Position numbers and translations under genes: made by a program
Part shown: positions 7,656 through 17,196 of the stretch, one piece after another
Position numbering within the stretch: the stretch's first letter is position 1
Layout: each line of letters opens with the position of its first letter
Notes under the pieces: generated by a model
Told to the model about the DNA's origin: nothing
Databases searched by the model: none
What the model saw: only the letters and a program-made list of their open reading frames with translations
Assembly (NCBI GenBank): GCA_001768235.1
Contig: MENK01000019.1
Coordinates: forward strand, 1-64,000
Origin: Bacteroidetes bacterium GWB2_32_14
Lineage (GTDB): Bacteria; Bacteroidota; Bacteroidia; Bacteroidales; UBA12077
DNA length: 64,000 nt
Reading direction: 5' to 3'

Positions 7656-8180
7656 ATGTTGAATAATCGATTATCACGGGAATTTTATACCCGCGATGTT
7701 CTTGAAGTTGCTCCCGGTTTATTAGGCCAGCTGCTGGTACGCAAATTTGATGATGGATCAATCCAGAAATTCATGATTCATGAAGTGGAAGCTTATCGTG
7801 GCGAAGAAGACCTGGCTTGTCATGCAAGTAAGGGCAGATCGAAACGAACAGAAATAATGTACCACGAGGGTGGTCATTTATATGTTTATCTTATTTATGG
7901 TATGTACTGGATGCTGAATATTGTAACCGGTAAAAAAGAAAACCCACAGGCTGTACTAATCCGAGGAATATCAAATTATACCGGGCCGGGGAAACTTGCT
8001 AAAAACCTTAAAATCGATAAAACGTTTTATGGTATGGATTTAACTTCTTCAGAGTTAATCTGGATTGAACCTGATTTAATAATACCTGGCAAGAATATTA
8101 TAACAACTCCACGAATTGGAATTGATTACGCTGGTAATATATGGAAAAATAAACCGTGGAGATTTATTCTAAAAACATAA
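7656..8180 (+). CDS. DNA-3-methyladenine glycosylase (AAG/MPG family)
   Basis: A 174-residue base-excision-repair enzyme that removes alkylated purines such as 3-methyladenine and hypoxanthine. It has the family blocks TRDVLEVAPGLLGQLLVR, HEVEAYRGEEDLACHA (the Glu of EAY, residue 45, corresponds to the catalytic glutamate of human AAG) and GGHLYVYLIYGMYWMLNIV. The length is slightly short but the fold is complete. It is the third gene of a compact operon after the ligase and the deaminase. Its stop abuts the stop of the converging gene at 8181 with no spacer. Confidence 0.9.
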   Translation: MLNNRLSREFYTRDVLEVAPGLLGQLLVRKFDDGSIQKFMIHEVEAYRGEEDLACHASKGRSKRTEIMYHEGGHLYVYLIYGMYWMLNIVTGKKENPQAVLIRGISNYTGPGKLAKNLKIDKTFYGMDLTSSELIWIEPDLIIPGKNIITTPRIGIDYAGNIWKNKPWRFILKT

Positions 8181-9299
8181 TTATTTTAACAAGAATCGAT
8201 CATTAAAAGTAATTATTAGTCCATAGCTATAATCCATATTGCCATTCAATAAGTCGGAATAGGTTTCCACCCGGAAAGAAAGATTTATTCCTTTATATAT
8301 ATTTTTCTGATAGTAAATTTTAGCCATAAAAAGTTCACGCACGGGATTATCTACCCACCACTTATTACGCGAGATTGATTCAAATAAAGGGTTTCCCAGG
8401 GGAGTTATATATTGCTCTGAATACCAGTATCCCAGGAATAATCCAAGATTGTCGGAAAAAAACTCCAGTGTTGTATAAACGGCTGTACCATCAATATAAA
8501 GTTGGTTTTTTGTTGGTGATAAATCCTGATAGTTTACAATGTAAGGCGTAAACCGGATCGAATTTATAAGCTTCGATTTTAAATAACAATTCACGGAAAT
8601 ACCTGTTGCATTATTATATACCGTGTATAAGGGTTTGTTTTTTTTATTAACCTGTCCGCCTTCGTGCCTCACCATATTTTGGAAATCGAAAGTAAAATCA
8701 ATTTTTTCAGATGGTTTGTATAAATTAATTCGCGATGACAACCCGACATTGAATTTTTCCTGGAAAGGATCGCCCTGTAAAATATATTGTTCCCAGTCGA
8801 GCCATAAATCGGCACGAATCCTTTTGCTATCCCACAAAAACTGAATCCCGTTTTCGGTATAATTATTCAGGTATCGCTCAAATTCGAACATGGGTTCAAT
8901 AATACCATGATTGGTTGTACCATAAATATTACCAAGAACCATGTTCAGGTATTTATATGGTTTATATTGAATACTTAACAAGGGTACCGCTTTTGTAAAC
9001 TCATCCCTGCCTGAGTATTTTAACAGGTGAACTCCTCCTGCAATCTTTAACTTTGGATTTAATGTATATTCTATTTGTGGCGTAACATGGAAGCCAAGAG
9101 CAGTATATCCGTCGGTTATTTCACCAAAATATTCATTGTTTTTAAAAAAGTTCGTATTATCAATTTTCAAGAAAATTTTTCCCGAATCTCCGGGTAAAAT
9201 TTGGCAGGATTGATTAAAAAACGAATTGCTGGTTTGCGAAAAGGATTTGCAAAATCCACTCAAAATAAGAGCCAATACTATGAATAAATTTCTTACCAT
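8181..9299 (-). CDS. Outer-membrane beta-barrel protein, unknown role
   Basis: A 372-residue protein with an N-terminal signal peptide (residues 1-21, ending CKSFSQ). The mature part alternates aromatic and polar residues in many short amphipathic strands (for example FFSDNLGLFLGYWYSEQY) and ends with an aromatic strand GLIITFNDRFLLK. This pattern is typical of outer-membrane barrels of Bacteroidota. No catalytic motif is visible. It is monocistronic and converges on the glycosylase gene. Confidence 0.65.
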   Translation of the reverse strand: MVRNLFIVLALILSGFCKSFSQTSNSFFNQSCQILPGDSGKIFLKIDNTNFFKNNEYFGEITDGYTALGFHVTPQIEYTLNPKLKIAGGVHLLKYSGRDEFTKAVPLLSIQYKPYKYLNMVLGNIYGTTNHGIIEPMFEFERYLNNYTENGIQFLWDSKRIRADLWLDWEQYILQGDPFQEKFNVGLSSRINLYKPSEKIDFTFDFQNMVRHEGGQVNKKNKPLYTVYNNATGISVNCYLKSKLINSIRFTPYIVNYQDLSPTKNQLYIDGTAVYTTLEFFSDNLGLFLGYWYSEQYITPLGNPLFESISRNKWWVDNPVRELFMAKIYYQKNIYKGINLSFRVETYSDLLNGNMDYSYGLIITFNDRFLLK

Positions 9300-9433
9300 T
9301 CATTTTTTTGTGTTTCCGAAAATAAGAAATTTTATGTTAAAAAGTCTTAATAAGCTCTTAATTTTGGTGATATGTTTTAATTTTGATAAAAAATTAGCGT
9401 TATTTGTTTAAACTTAACAAAAATTGTGTAGGG

Positions 9434-12400
9434 ATGAAAAGTTTTAGAATTTATAATATTGTTTTTGGATGGCTTGCTTTTTTTATTGCAGCCATAGTTT
9501 ATTTATTAACCATAGAACCCACGGCAAGTTTTTGGGATTGCGGGGAGTTTATATCAACAGCTTTTCGTCTTGAAGTAGGGCATCCTCCCGGTGCGCCATT
9601 TTTTATGATCCTGGGACGATTTTTCACCCTGTTCTCTGGCAATCCGGCAAGCGTGGCAAAAATGATGAATGTTTTATCGGCACTGGCAAGTGCTTTTACC
9701 ATATTATTTTTATTCTGGACAATTACTCATCTTACAAAAAAAATCCTTACATCAAAAAATGAAGAATTAGGTTTAAGCAAAGTTATTGTTATTATTGGAA
9801 CCGGCCTTGTTGGTGCATTAGCTTATACTTTTTCTGACTCTTTCTGGTTTTCGGCTGTTGAAGCGGAAGTATATGCAACATCATCACTATTTACAGCGAT
9901 AGTTTTTTGGGCTATTCTGAAATGGGAAAACGATGCCAATTCAAAATACGCAAACAGATGGCTGATTCTCATAGCTTATTTAATGGGATTATCAATTGGT
10001 GTTCACCTTTTAAACCTGCTGGTTATTCCTGCAATTGTTTTTGTTTATTATTTTAAAAAGTTTGAAATAAGTAAAAAAGGAATTTTTGTGGCATTTGTTG
10101 TTTCAGTGATTATACTGGGTTCAATAATATATGTTATAATTCCGGGAGTTATTACAGTTGCATCATGGTTTGAGCTGTTGTTTGTAAATGGATTTAAATT
10201 ACCTTATAACTCAGGAGTGCTCTTTTATATTGCAGTTTTAATAGCCTTAATCGTATGGGGAATAAAATATACTCAAAAGAAGGGAAAGGTAGTACTGAAT
10301 ACTATCCTGGTGGGGTTTACCGTAATAATGATAGGATATTCTTCATACTCCATGATTGTTATCCGATCTGCCGCCGATCCGCCAATGGATCAAAATAACC
10401 CGGATAATGTTTTCGACTTGCTCTATTACCTGAACCGGGAACAATATGGTGATCGTCCACTAATTCATGGGCAGAGTTTTGACGCCCCCATGATTGAAAA
10501 CAAGCTGACAAAACCTGTATATATTAAAGAAAATGGGAAATATGTAATTGTTGATCACAAAATAGAAGTTGAATACGACTCTCGTTTTACCAATTTTTTC
10601 CCCCGAATGTATAGCCCCGACCCAAACCATGTTAAAGAATATAAAAAATGGGTACATATTAACGGCCGCGAAATTCCTGTAAACACAATGGGTAAAACTG
10701 AAAAACGAACAACTGTTACATTTGGTGATAACCTGGAATTCTTCTTTAAATATCAACTTGGACATATGTACTTCCGATATTTCATGTGGAATTTTGCCGG
10801 AAGGCAAAACGACATTCAGGGGCATGGAAATATATTAAAAGGCAACTGGTTAAGCGGAATATCTTTTATTGATAATGCCCGCCTGGGAAATCAGGAACTT
10901 ATTCCTGAACACATGAAACAAAATCCTGCCCGGAACAAGTATTTTATGCTTCCATTACTTCTTGGATTTGTTGGCTTATTTTATCATTATAAAAAATCAA
11001 AAAAAGATTTTACTGTTGTAATGATGCTGTTTATATTAACAGGAATTGCTATTGTAGTATATTTGAACCAGTACCCTCTCCAGCCTCGTGAAAGAGATTA
11101 TGCCTTTACCGGCTCTTTTTACGCCTTTGCTATTTGGATAGGAATAGGTGTTGCTTCACTTTATGAACTTATTCATAAAAAAATACCTTCAGTAGTTTCT
11201 GCTATTTCAGTAGTAATTATTTCAATGGTTTTCGTTCCCGGAATAATGGCAAAAGAAAACTGGAACGATCACGACCGTTCCGGACGATACACGGCAAGAG
11301 ACCTGGCATACAATTATTTAAATTCCTGTAAAGAAAATGCCATTCTGTTCACTAATGGCGATAACGATACTTTCCCGTTGTGGTATGCGCAGGAAGTAGA
11401 AGGAATTAGAACCGATATTCGTGTATGTAACATGAGTTACCTGAGAGCTTCATGGTATATTGAGCAAATGAGCAGGAAAGCCTATAATTCAGACCCATTG
11501 CCGTTTACACTTACCCGCGATAAAGTACATAATGGAAATCGTGATATTTTACCTCTTATTGAGCGTGTAGGCCAACCTGTTGACGTGAAACAGGTTATCG
11601 ATTTTGTCGCGAGTGACGACTCAAAGGCCAAAATAAATTCTCCGTTTGTTGCAGGCGAAACCATTAACTATATTCCAACAAAACAATTTAAAATTTCAGT
11701 TAACCCTGATGAAATAATTCAAAAAGGAATCGTTTCTGAAGATATGAGAAACAGGATTGTTCCCGAAATGCAGTGGAATATCGGGCAAAGCTATTTATAT
11801 AAAGACGGGTTGATGCTACTTGATATTCTTGCCACCAACAACTGGGAAAGGCCTGTATATTGGGCAATGACAGTTTCAAGCTCAAAATATTACAATCTTC
11901 AAAAATACTTTAAGGTTGATGGCCTTACTTATCAGTTGGTTCCGGTTGAAGCCCGGAAGGATCGTTTCTTCGATGGTGAAGTGGATTCCGATGTGATGTT
12001 TGATAATATGATGAATAAATTCCGTTGGGGTGGAATTGAAAATGATATTTATCTCGATGAAAATAATGTAAGAATGTTTTCTAACCTGAGAAGCAGTTTT
12101 GGCCGATTGGCCGACAAGCTTGTTGAAGAAGGCAAAAAAGATTCTGCCTTACTTGTTCTTGACAAATGCATGAATCTTTTTCCTGAAAACAAAATTCCTT
12201 TTAACAGTACCTTACTTCCGGTAATTTCTTCTTATTATAATGCCGGGGCAATTGATAAAGCAAATCAGCTTGTTGAAGCCATTGCTGAAAAAATGTATAT
12301 TGAATTAGATTATTATTTTAGCTTAGACAAAAAATTTGCCGGTGACATTTCAAATGAGAAACAAATTAACCTGTACACTTTACAGGAGATTTACAGAATT

Positions 12401-12484
12401 ACTATAAATAATAAACAGGATGAAATAAGAAAGCAGATAGAAGAGAAATTTATGAATTACATGACTTTATATAATACCAAGTAA
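9434..12484 (+). CDS. DUF2723 / TMEM260-like membrane glycosyltransferase
   Basis: A large (1016-residue) inner-membrane protein. The start is set at the ATG at 9434; an in-frame TTG at 9404 would add ten residues. The first ~330 residues carry many transmembrane helices, and the first loop contains the acidic motif FWDCGEF (Asp35, Glu38) followed by GHPPGAP, as expected of GT-C glycosyltransferases of the DUF2723 family, whose eukaryotic member TMEM260 is a protein O-mannosyltransferase. More helices occur near 500-620. The C-terminal third is soluble, with a helical repeat-like end. In Bacteroidota this family may glycosylate exported proteins; the donor and acceptor here are unknown. The polysaccharide deacetylase gene follows after 7 nt. 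Confidence 0.8.
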   Translation: MKSFRIYNIVFGWLAFFIAAIVYLLTIEPTASFWDCGEFISTAFRLEVGHPPGAPFFMILGRFFTLFSGNPASVAKMMNVLSALASAFTILFLFWTITHLTKKILTSKNEELGLSKVIVIIGTGLVGALAYTFSDSFWFSAVEAEVYATSSLFTAIVFWAILKWENDANSKYANRWLILIAYLMGLSIGVHLLNLLVIPAIVFVYYFKKFEISKKGIFVAFVVSVIILGSIIYVIIPGVITVASWFELLFVNGFKLPYNSGVLFYIAVLIALIVWGIKYTQKKGKVVLNTILVGFTVIMIGYSSYSMIVIRSAADPPMDQNNPDNVFDLLYYLNREQYGDRPLIHGQSFDAPMIENKLTKPVYIKENGKYVIVDHKIEVEYDSRFTNFFPRMYSPDPNHVKEYKKWVHINGREIPVNTMGKTEKRTTVTFGDNLEFFFKYQLGHMYFRYFMWNFAGRQNDIQGHGNILKGNWLSGISFIDNARLGNQELIPEHMKQNPARNKYFMLPLLLGFVGLFYHYKKSKKDFTVVMMLFILTGIAIVVYLNQYPLQPRERDYAFTGSFYAFAIWIGIGVASLYELIHKKIPSVVSAISVVIISMVFVPGIMAKENWNDHDRSGRYTARDLAYNYLNSCKENAILFTNGDNDTFPLWYAQEVEGIRTDIRVCNMSYLRASWYIEQMSRKAYNSDPLPFTLTRDKVHNGNRDILPLIERVGQPVDVKQVIDFVASDDSKAKINSPFVAGETINYIPTKQFKISVNPDEIIQKGIVSEDMRNRIVPEMQWNIGQSYLYKDGLMLLDILATNNWERPVYWAMTVSSSKYYNLQKYFKVDGLTYQLVPVEARKDRFFDGEVDSDVMFDNMMNKFRWGGIENDIYLDENNVRMFSNLRSSFGRLADKLVEEGKKDSALLVLDKCMNLFPENKIPFNSTLLPVISSYYNAGAIDKANQLVEAIAEKMYIELDYYFSLDKKFAGDISNEKQINLYTLQEIYRITINNKQDEIRKQIEEKFMNYMTLYNTK

Positions 12485-12491
12485 TTTTAAA

Positions 12492-13109
12492 ATGATTAAA
12501 AAGGAACGTGTCGCGGCAAAAATTTTTAAAGACCTGGTATGGCATTTTGCCGGGTGTGAAAACGAATTGTTCCTCACGTTCGACGATGGCCCAACACCAG
12601 AAATTACTCCCTGGGTTCTCGATACGCTTAAACATTATAATGCTAAGGCTACTTTTTTTTGTGTTGGCGAGAACGTTTTGAACAATCCTGAAATTTATCG
12701 GCAGATTATCGATGACGGTCATGCCGTTGGAAATCATTCATTCTCACATTTAAAAGGATGGAATACAACCACCAAAAGCTATATTGATGATATAATAAAA
12801 GCAAAAGAATTTATCAAAACAAATCTTTTCAGGCCACCCTATGGCAGAATAAAACCTGCACAATCGTTTGAACTGAAAAAAGATTTTTACATTATCATGT
12901 GGGATGTTCTCAGCAAAGATTATGATGAAAGTATTGATAAACAAAAATGCCTGAATTATGTTTTAAACCACTCAGAAGAAGGCTCCATTATTGTTTTTCA
13001 CGATACCTGTAAAGCTAAAAAGAATCTCGAATTTGTTTTACCAAAAGTACTTGAGCATTACTCCGAAAAAGGATTTATTTTTAAAGCAATTGAATTTGAA
13101 ACGGATTAG
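12492..13109 (+). CDS. Polysaccharide deacetylase (NodB domain)
   Basis: A 205-residue metal-dependent carbohydrate esterase-4 family protein. Motif 1 is TFDDGPTP (Asp31, Asp32), motif 2 HSFSH (His82 and His86 as metal ligands), motif 3 RPPYGR near residue 115, and a late IIVFHDT block carries the catalytic histidine. It lacks an obvious signal peptide, so the active domain is either cytoplasmic or exported by another route. It is likely cotranscribed with the DUF2723 glycosyltransferase. It may act on peptidoglycan, N-acetylated glycans or an envelope glycoconjugate. Confidence 0.88.
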   Translation: MIKKERVAAKIFKDLVWHFAGCENELFLTFDDGPTPEITPWVLDTLKHYNAKATFFCVGENVLNNPEIYRQIIDDGHAVGNHSFSHLKGWNTTTKSYIDDIIKAKEFIKTNLFRPPYGRIKPAQSFELKKDFYIIMWDVLSKDYDESIDKQKCLNYVLNHSEEGSIIVFHDTCKAKKNLEFVLPKVLEHYSEKGFIFKAIEFETD

Positions 13110-13133
13110 TGCATGATTTAATAAAAAACGGGT

Positions 13134-14306
13134 TTATCTTTTCAGCGGGGAATTTTTATATATCAATAAAAAAGGCCTGAGAATATAGTACAAGAAAAAT
13201 AGTTTATTTGGTAATTTCAGTATTTCCCAATCTGAAAGATGTGTTCTTAATCTATAGGTTAAATCAAAATAATACTTTATATCGGGCTTTAATTTGAATC
13301 TGTATAATACATACTTAATTTTTCCTGTTACTCCCTGTTGTTTCAATTCGTTTAATTGAATTGATTTTAATGGAATTTGAATAAGATACTCTTCCCTTTT
13401 ATTGCTTTTAAAAAATGCAGGGATTTCGGTATTGTATATTACATGAGACATCAGGCATGCCTGGGAAAAACATTTTTCCAATTTCAAAAATCTTGATAAT
13501 TCAACCGCCTTTTTAAAATCTCCAGGATTGGTTTTTGATAATAAAACAGAAAAATCTTTTAACCAGAAAAGCCTGTACCATTGATGAATTGATCCATGCG
13601 CTGCCAAAAAAACAAGATTATCGACTCTTGAAATATAAGGAGCATCAATCGTGTTGATTTTGATTTTTTCTGATTTTGCAATAAGTTCAGATGTGTTTTT
13701 TCCAAAAAAAGATTGAGGATTCGTAATACTCCAATGTAATTCAATATCAATGTTTTTGTATTGATGTTTAAAATGGTAGTGATGGCTTATACTGTAGTTT
13801 GCATTTCTTTGACGTTCGGTAAGCTTCATTCGTGGGTAAATACAATTAAATCCCAGATTTTCTATTATTTGCCTTGCTTTTTCAACATTGTTTTTTTCAA
13901 CTAAAATATCAATATCTCCAAAGTTTCGAAAACCTGCATCGTTATATAAATCCAGCGATAATAATGGCCCTTTGAAAAAACAATGCAAAATCGAATTCTC
14001 GATTAACCGCTGATGTATCTGAATTAAATAAACTGTGTAATTCAGCGATTTACCTGATTGATCGATCTTGATTTGCTTAATCTTTTCAACTATTCCCGGG
14101 GGAATGAATTCTTCTAAGTATTGAGAATGTTTATAAATATGTGATACAAGCCTATGCTTTAAAGTTAATTCCAAAAATAAATCCCAGTCAATATTCTTTA
14201 CGAATAAAGATATTTCCTGCCTGGCTAATTCATCTCGCGAAAGAAGAATTAGCAGATTCACCTCGTTGGAGAATTTATTTTTAATATATGCTACGTAATC
14301 TTTCAT
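13134..14306 (-). CDS. Lasso-cluster nucleotidyltransferase (family 5 type)
   Basis: A 390-residue protein of the uncharacterised nucleotidyltransferase family often found in RiPP clusters (NTP_transf_5). The polymerase-beta-like active site is at residues 127-136 (RNFGDIDILV), with Asp131 and Asp133 as the probable metal ligands, preceded by KGPLLS at 112-117. Its ATG overlaps the stop of the cyclase gene (ATGA), so both are translated from one divergent transcript. Homologues accompany kinase-containing lasso clusters such as paeninodin's. By inference it may extend or alter a phosphorylated peptide; this is not shown by the sequence. Confidence 0.75.
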   Translation of the reverse strand: MKDYVAYIKNKFSNEVNLLILLSRDELARQEISLFVKNIDWDLFLELTLKHRLVSHIYKHSQYLEEFIPPGIVEKIKQIKIDQSGKSLNYTVYLIQIHQRLIENSILHCFFKGPLLSLDLYNDAGFRNFGDIDILVEKNNVEKARQIIENLGFNCIYPRMKLTERQRNANYSISHHYHFKHQYKNIDIELHWSITNPQSFFGKNTSELIAKSEKIKINTIDAPYISRVDNLVFLAAHGSIHQWYRLFWLKDFSVLLSKTNPGDFKKAVELSRFLKLEKCFSQACLMSHVIYNTEIPAFFKSNKREEYLIQIPLKSIQLNELKQQGVTGKIKYVLYRFKLKPDIKYYFDLTYRLRTHLSDWEILKLPNKLFFLYYILRPFLLIYKNSPLKR

Positions 14307-16183
14307 TTAAAAAGTGATGGATTCTGTTCAATAAATAATACCAGTTTTAAATAATTATAAAACGCTCCCGGATTTATATTCATTTGTTTTTGTCGCGATC
14401 GTTGACAAAGTTTTCCAAACCATTTTTCATAAGCATCTAAATCAATATAGCGGGTAATTTTGGGGTTCGTTTTTGATTTAATAATGATTTCGGCAACTTT
14501 TTCTTTGTCGTTGAGCATTCGCATAAATACCGTTGGTATTGTTGTCCCGCTTTTATCGTTTCTGCTATAAATTTTTTCGGGAACAAGCTCTTCAATTGCT
14601 TTTCGAAATGCATAACGGTTTATCCCGTTCCTGGCCTTTAATCGAATTGGCATAGATAAATAAAATTCTACAAGCCTTTTATCTAAAAGCGGATACCTAT
14701 ATTCTATCCCTAATTTTCTTGTTGCTGTTGAACAGTATTCCAGCCTTTGCGAAACATGAGGATGTGTAATTCGCTCAATATTTTTTCCCTGAAGAGTTGC
14801 CCATTCGTTTTTACCAAAATGCGAAGAATAGCGTTCTTTAATTTTCATCTCTTCAGAAAACAGGCTGTTTAGTGCAAGATTTTCGAACTTCCTCTGCCAC
14901 CAAACCTTCCCTTGCTTAACGTGATGAATTATATTGTATATCCCCTTACATTTCGTTTTCAGAAAACATCTTGAAAGTTTTAATAAAACTTTGATTTGAC
15001 TTAACTTTTGATTTTGTAAATCCTGTTTTAATTCTTTCCATAATCCTGATTGTGCAAGTTCTTTTTGATAAGATTCTGATTTGGAACTAATAACTTCATC
15101 GCCACCAAATCCTGACAACAATACCGTAACACCTTCCTGTTGAGCTTTTATGTATAAATAATCAGAAAAAGTGCTAAAGTTTTGCTGACTGATGTGTTTA
15201 AAATCTTGCACATTCTGATTTAAAGTATTTAAAAGTCCTGTATTTTCTGATGTTATAAAAAATCTATCCTGAATACCACAATAATCAGTTAAAAGACGAA
15301 TAAATTCACGCTCATCGTTAAACGGGTGAATTTTCCCTAACATATAATCGGGCATTATATGCGAGAATGTTTTTACTTTACAAAACCGGGAAGCAATTGC
15401 TACAATGGCTGAAGAATCGAGGCCTCCGCTTAATTCAGCTCCTGTTTTTGAATCTTTAGTTATCCTGCATTCTACGGCTTCTGTTAACAACTTTTTAAAT
15501 TGTTCTATTATCAGGGATTCGTCTATTTGCAGCGTTTTCTGAACAGTCAGTTTCCAATACTCTTTTACTTCTGCCTGGTTATTCTTTAAAACCAGGTAAT
15601 GCGCAGGTGGGAGTTTCTTAATTTCAGTGTAAGTTGTTCTGTTATTTTCCGATTTCACTATCGAAAGAGTGTCTGCAACATATTGTTGATCAATACCAAA
15701 ACTCAAATCTGTTTGCGAAAGAATAGCACGAATTTCTGATGAAAAAACAAATGTTTCTCCATTAAAAAAATAGTAGAATGGCTTTACCCCAAAATGATCC
15801 CGTGTACAAAAAAGCTCTTTGGTTTCATCATTCCAAATTACAAAAGCAAAATCTCCAAGAAGATATTTTGCACATTCGTGCTCCCACTTTTCAAATGCAT
15901 GAATTAATATCTCATCATCGGGTATGGATTCATTTTTAATCTCAAGTTTTTCAATCAGTTCATTCCTGTTATCCAATCTGCAATCCGAAAGAACTAACAA
16001 TCGATTATTGTGAATACATATTTTCGGGTGATCAGGATAAAAAGTAATTTGCCCAAATCCCGAATTTGTAAATCGTTTCGAATCCATTTCGGTTTGAGAA
16101 TAAACAGATAAACTTTCAAGCCCTTTTTCTAAAAGTTCTTTCGTCGGGTTCTTATTATCTATTCTTCCAAAAATGGATTTCAT
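14303..16183 (-). CDS. Lasso peptide cyclase (asparagine synthetase-like, C protein)
   Basis: A 626-residue asparagine-synthase homologue. Residues 1-~195 form a class II glutaminase-like domain, but the N-terminus reads MKSIFG where AsnB has MCGI: the nucleophilic Cys is missing, so ammonia cannot be made from glutamine. The ATP-pyrophosphatase motif SGGLDSS is intact at 252-258, followed by the helical synthetase domain (YRYPLLDKRLVEF and KSGTTIPT blocks). This combination fits lasso cyclases (McjC type), which adenylate an Asp/Glu side chain and join it to the core N-terminus. It is divergent from the kinase gene with 116 bp between starts. The best alternative, true AsnB, is disfavoured by the missing Cys and the neighbours. 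Confidence 0.85.
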   Translation of the reverse strand: MKSIFGRIDNKNPTKELLEKGLESLSVYSQTEMDSKRFTNSGFGQITFYPDHPKICIHNNRLLVLSDCRLDNRNELIEKLEIKNESIPDDEILIHAFEKWEHECAKYLLGDFAFVIWNDETKELFCTRDHFGVKPFYYFFNGETFVFSSEIRAILSQTDLSFGIDQQYVADTLSIVKSENNRTTYTEIKKLPPAHYLVLKNNQAEVKEYWKLTVQKTLQIDESLIIEQFKKLLTEAVECRITKDSKTGAELSGGLDSSAIVAIASRFCKVKTFSHIMPDYMLGKIHPFNDEREFIRLLTDYCGIQDRFFITSENTGLLNTLNQNVQDFKHISQQNFSTFSDYLYIKAQQEGVTVLLSGFGGDEVISSKSESYQKELAQSGLWKELKQDLQNQKLSQIKVLLKLSRCFLKTKCKGIYNIIHHVKQGKVWWQRKFENLALNSLFSEEMKIKERYSSHFGKNEWATLQGKNIERITHPHVSQRLEYCSTATRKLGIEYRYPLLDKRLVEFYLSMPIRLKARNGINRYAFRKAIEELVPEKIYSRNDKSGTTIPTVFMRMLNDKEKVAEIIIKSKTNPKITRYIDLDAYEKWFGKLCQRSRQKQMNINPGAFYNYLKLVLFIEQNPSLFK

Positions 16184-16199
16184 TTACATACAGTTTTAA

Positions 16200-16281
16200 C
16201 AAATATACGGATTTGATTAGATTTTGCTATGGTCAAAAAACTGAATAATTCATCGTATTAAAGTAAATTCGTGTAAATTTG
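16200..16281. promoter_or_regulatory. Divergent promoter region of the lasso cluster
   Basis: Between the cyclase (minus) and the kinase (plus). On the minus strand 16207-16200 reads TATATTTG and on the plus strand 16274-16281 reads TAAATTTG, both matching the TAnnTTTG -7 box. Neither has a convincing TTTG at 19-21 nt, so they may be weak or need an activator. Confidence 0.45.
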
Positions 16282-16299
16282 TATATTAAACACTGAAAA

Positions 16300-17196
16300 A
16301 TGCCTGCAATATATACATATAAAGCTTTTGGATTAATTATTCAGTCAGAATTTGAAATTCCCGAATTCATGACTTCTAAAGGAATTGCAGACATTGAGAT
16401 TAACCTAGGAAAAGTCCCTGAAAAACTAGATCGGGTTATTAAAAAAGGTGTTAAATACCAGGCTGCCAGGAATGAGTTTTTACTTGAAGTCGATCAAATA
16501 GCCAGGTATTATGTTAAAAACGGATGTGAAATCAGGGTTGAAACTTCAACAAATCATGCCGATAAGGAAGTCCGCTTATTCTTACTTGGTTCTGCATTTG
16601 GAGCATTATTTCTTCAAAGAGGATTGCTCCCTATTCATGGAAGTGCAATAAAATTTGGAAATTCTGCATGTATTTTTTCCGGAGTAAGTGGTGTTGGAAA
16701 ATCTTCCATTGCAGCAACATTTGTGTTAAAGGGATTTCAACTTTTAGCCGATGATATTTGTGTTATAGATAATAAATTAAGCGTGGCTCCCGGATTTCCG
16801 CATATGAAAATCTGGAAAGATATACTCGACAGTTTAAAAATTAAAACCGAAGCATTAACAGAAATCAGGCCCGAAATAAAAAAATACCATATGCCTGTAG
16901 ATGATGGTTTCTATAATGATTCATTACCCCTGTCCAAAATTTTCATCATCACTACAAAAAATACTCCCGGTTATGAGGTTGAAGAACTAAAGGGACTTCA
17001 AAAATTCAATGCTGTTAAGAGCAATACATACAGATATCGGTTTGTTGGCGGACTCGAAAAACAACTCGATCATTTTCAAACATTAAATAAACTTTTACCT
17101 GAAATAAAGGTTTATAGAGTTTCAAGGCCTCAATCACCCATCATGCTCGAAGAGTTTGCTGATTTTCTGATTAATACATTTAAACTCGATGTATAA
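16300..17196 (+). CDS. HPr kinase-like protein of the lasso cluster
   Basis: A 298-residue protein related to the C-terminal domain of HPr kinase/phosphorylase. The Walker A loop is GVSGVGKS at 128-135, preceded by the family HGS motif at 113-115 and followed by LLADDICVI (Asp151-Asp152), the metal and catalytic region. It lacks the HPr-kinase N-terminal domain. In the paeninodin family such kinases phosphorylate the C-terminal serine of the lasso precursor, and the precursor encoded here also ends in Ser50. Its 3' end overlaps the sulfotransferase gene by 8 nt, so it heads a plus-strand operon with B1, B2 and possibly A. Function on this peptide is an inference. Confidence 0.82.
   Translation: MPAIYTYKAFGLIIQSEFEIPEFMTSKGIADIEINLGKVPEKLDRVIKKGVKYQAARNEFLLEVDQIARYYVKNGCEIRVETSTNHADKEVRLFLLGSAFGALFLQRGLLPIHGSAIKFGNSACIFSGVSGVGKSSIAATFVLKGFQLLADDICVIDNKLSVAPGFPHMKIWKDILDSLKIKTEALTEIRPEIKKYHMPVDDGFYNDSLPLSKIFIITTKNTPGYEVEELKGLQKFNAVKSNTYRYRFVGGLEKQLDHFQTLNKLLPEIKVYRVSRPQSPIMLEEFADFLINTFKLDV

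Noticed and set aside
14303-16183. Reading as an asparagine synthetase for amino-acid synthesis
   Set aside because: The nucleophile cysteine is missing and the neighbours are RiPP genes.
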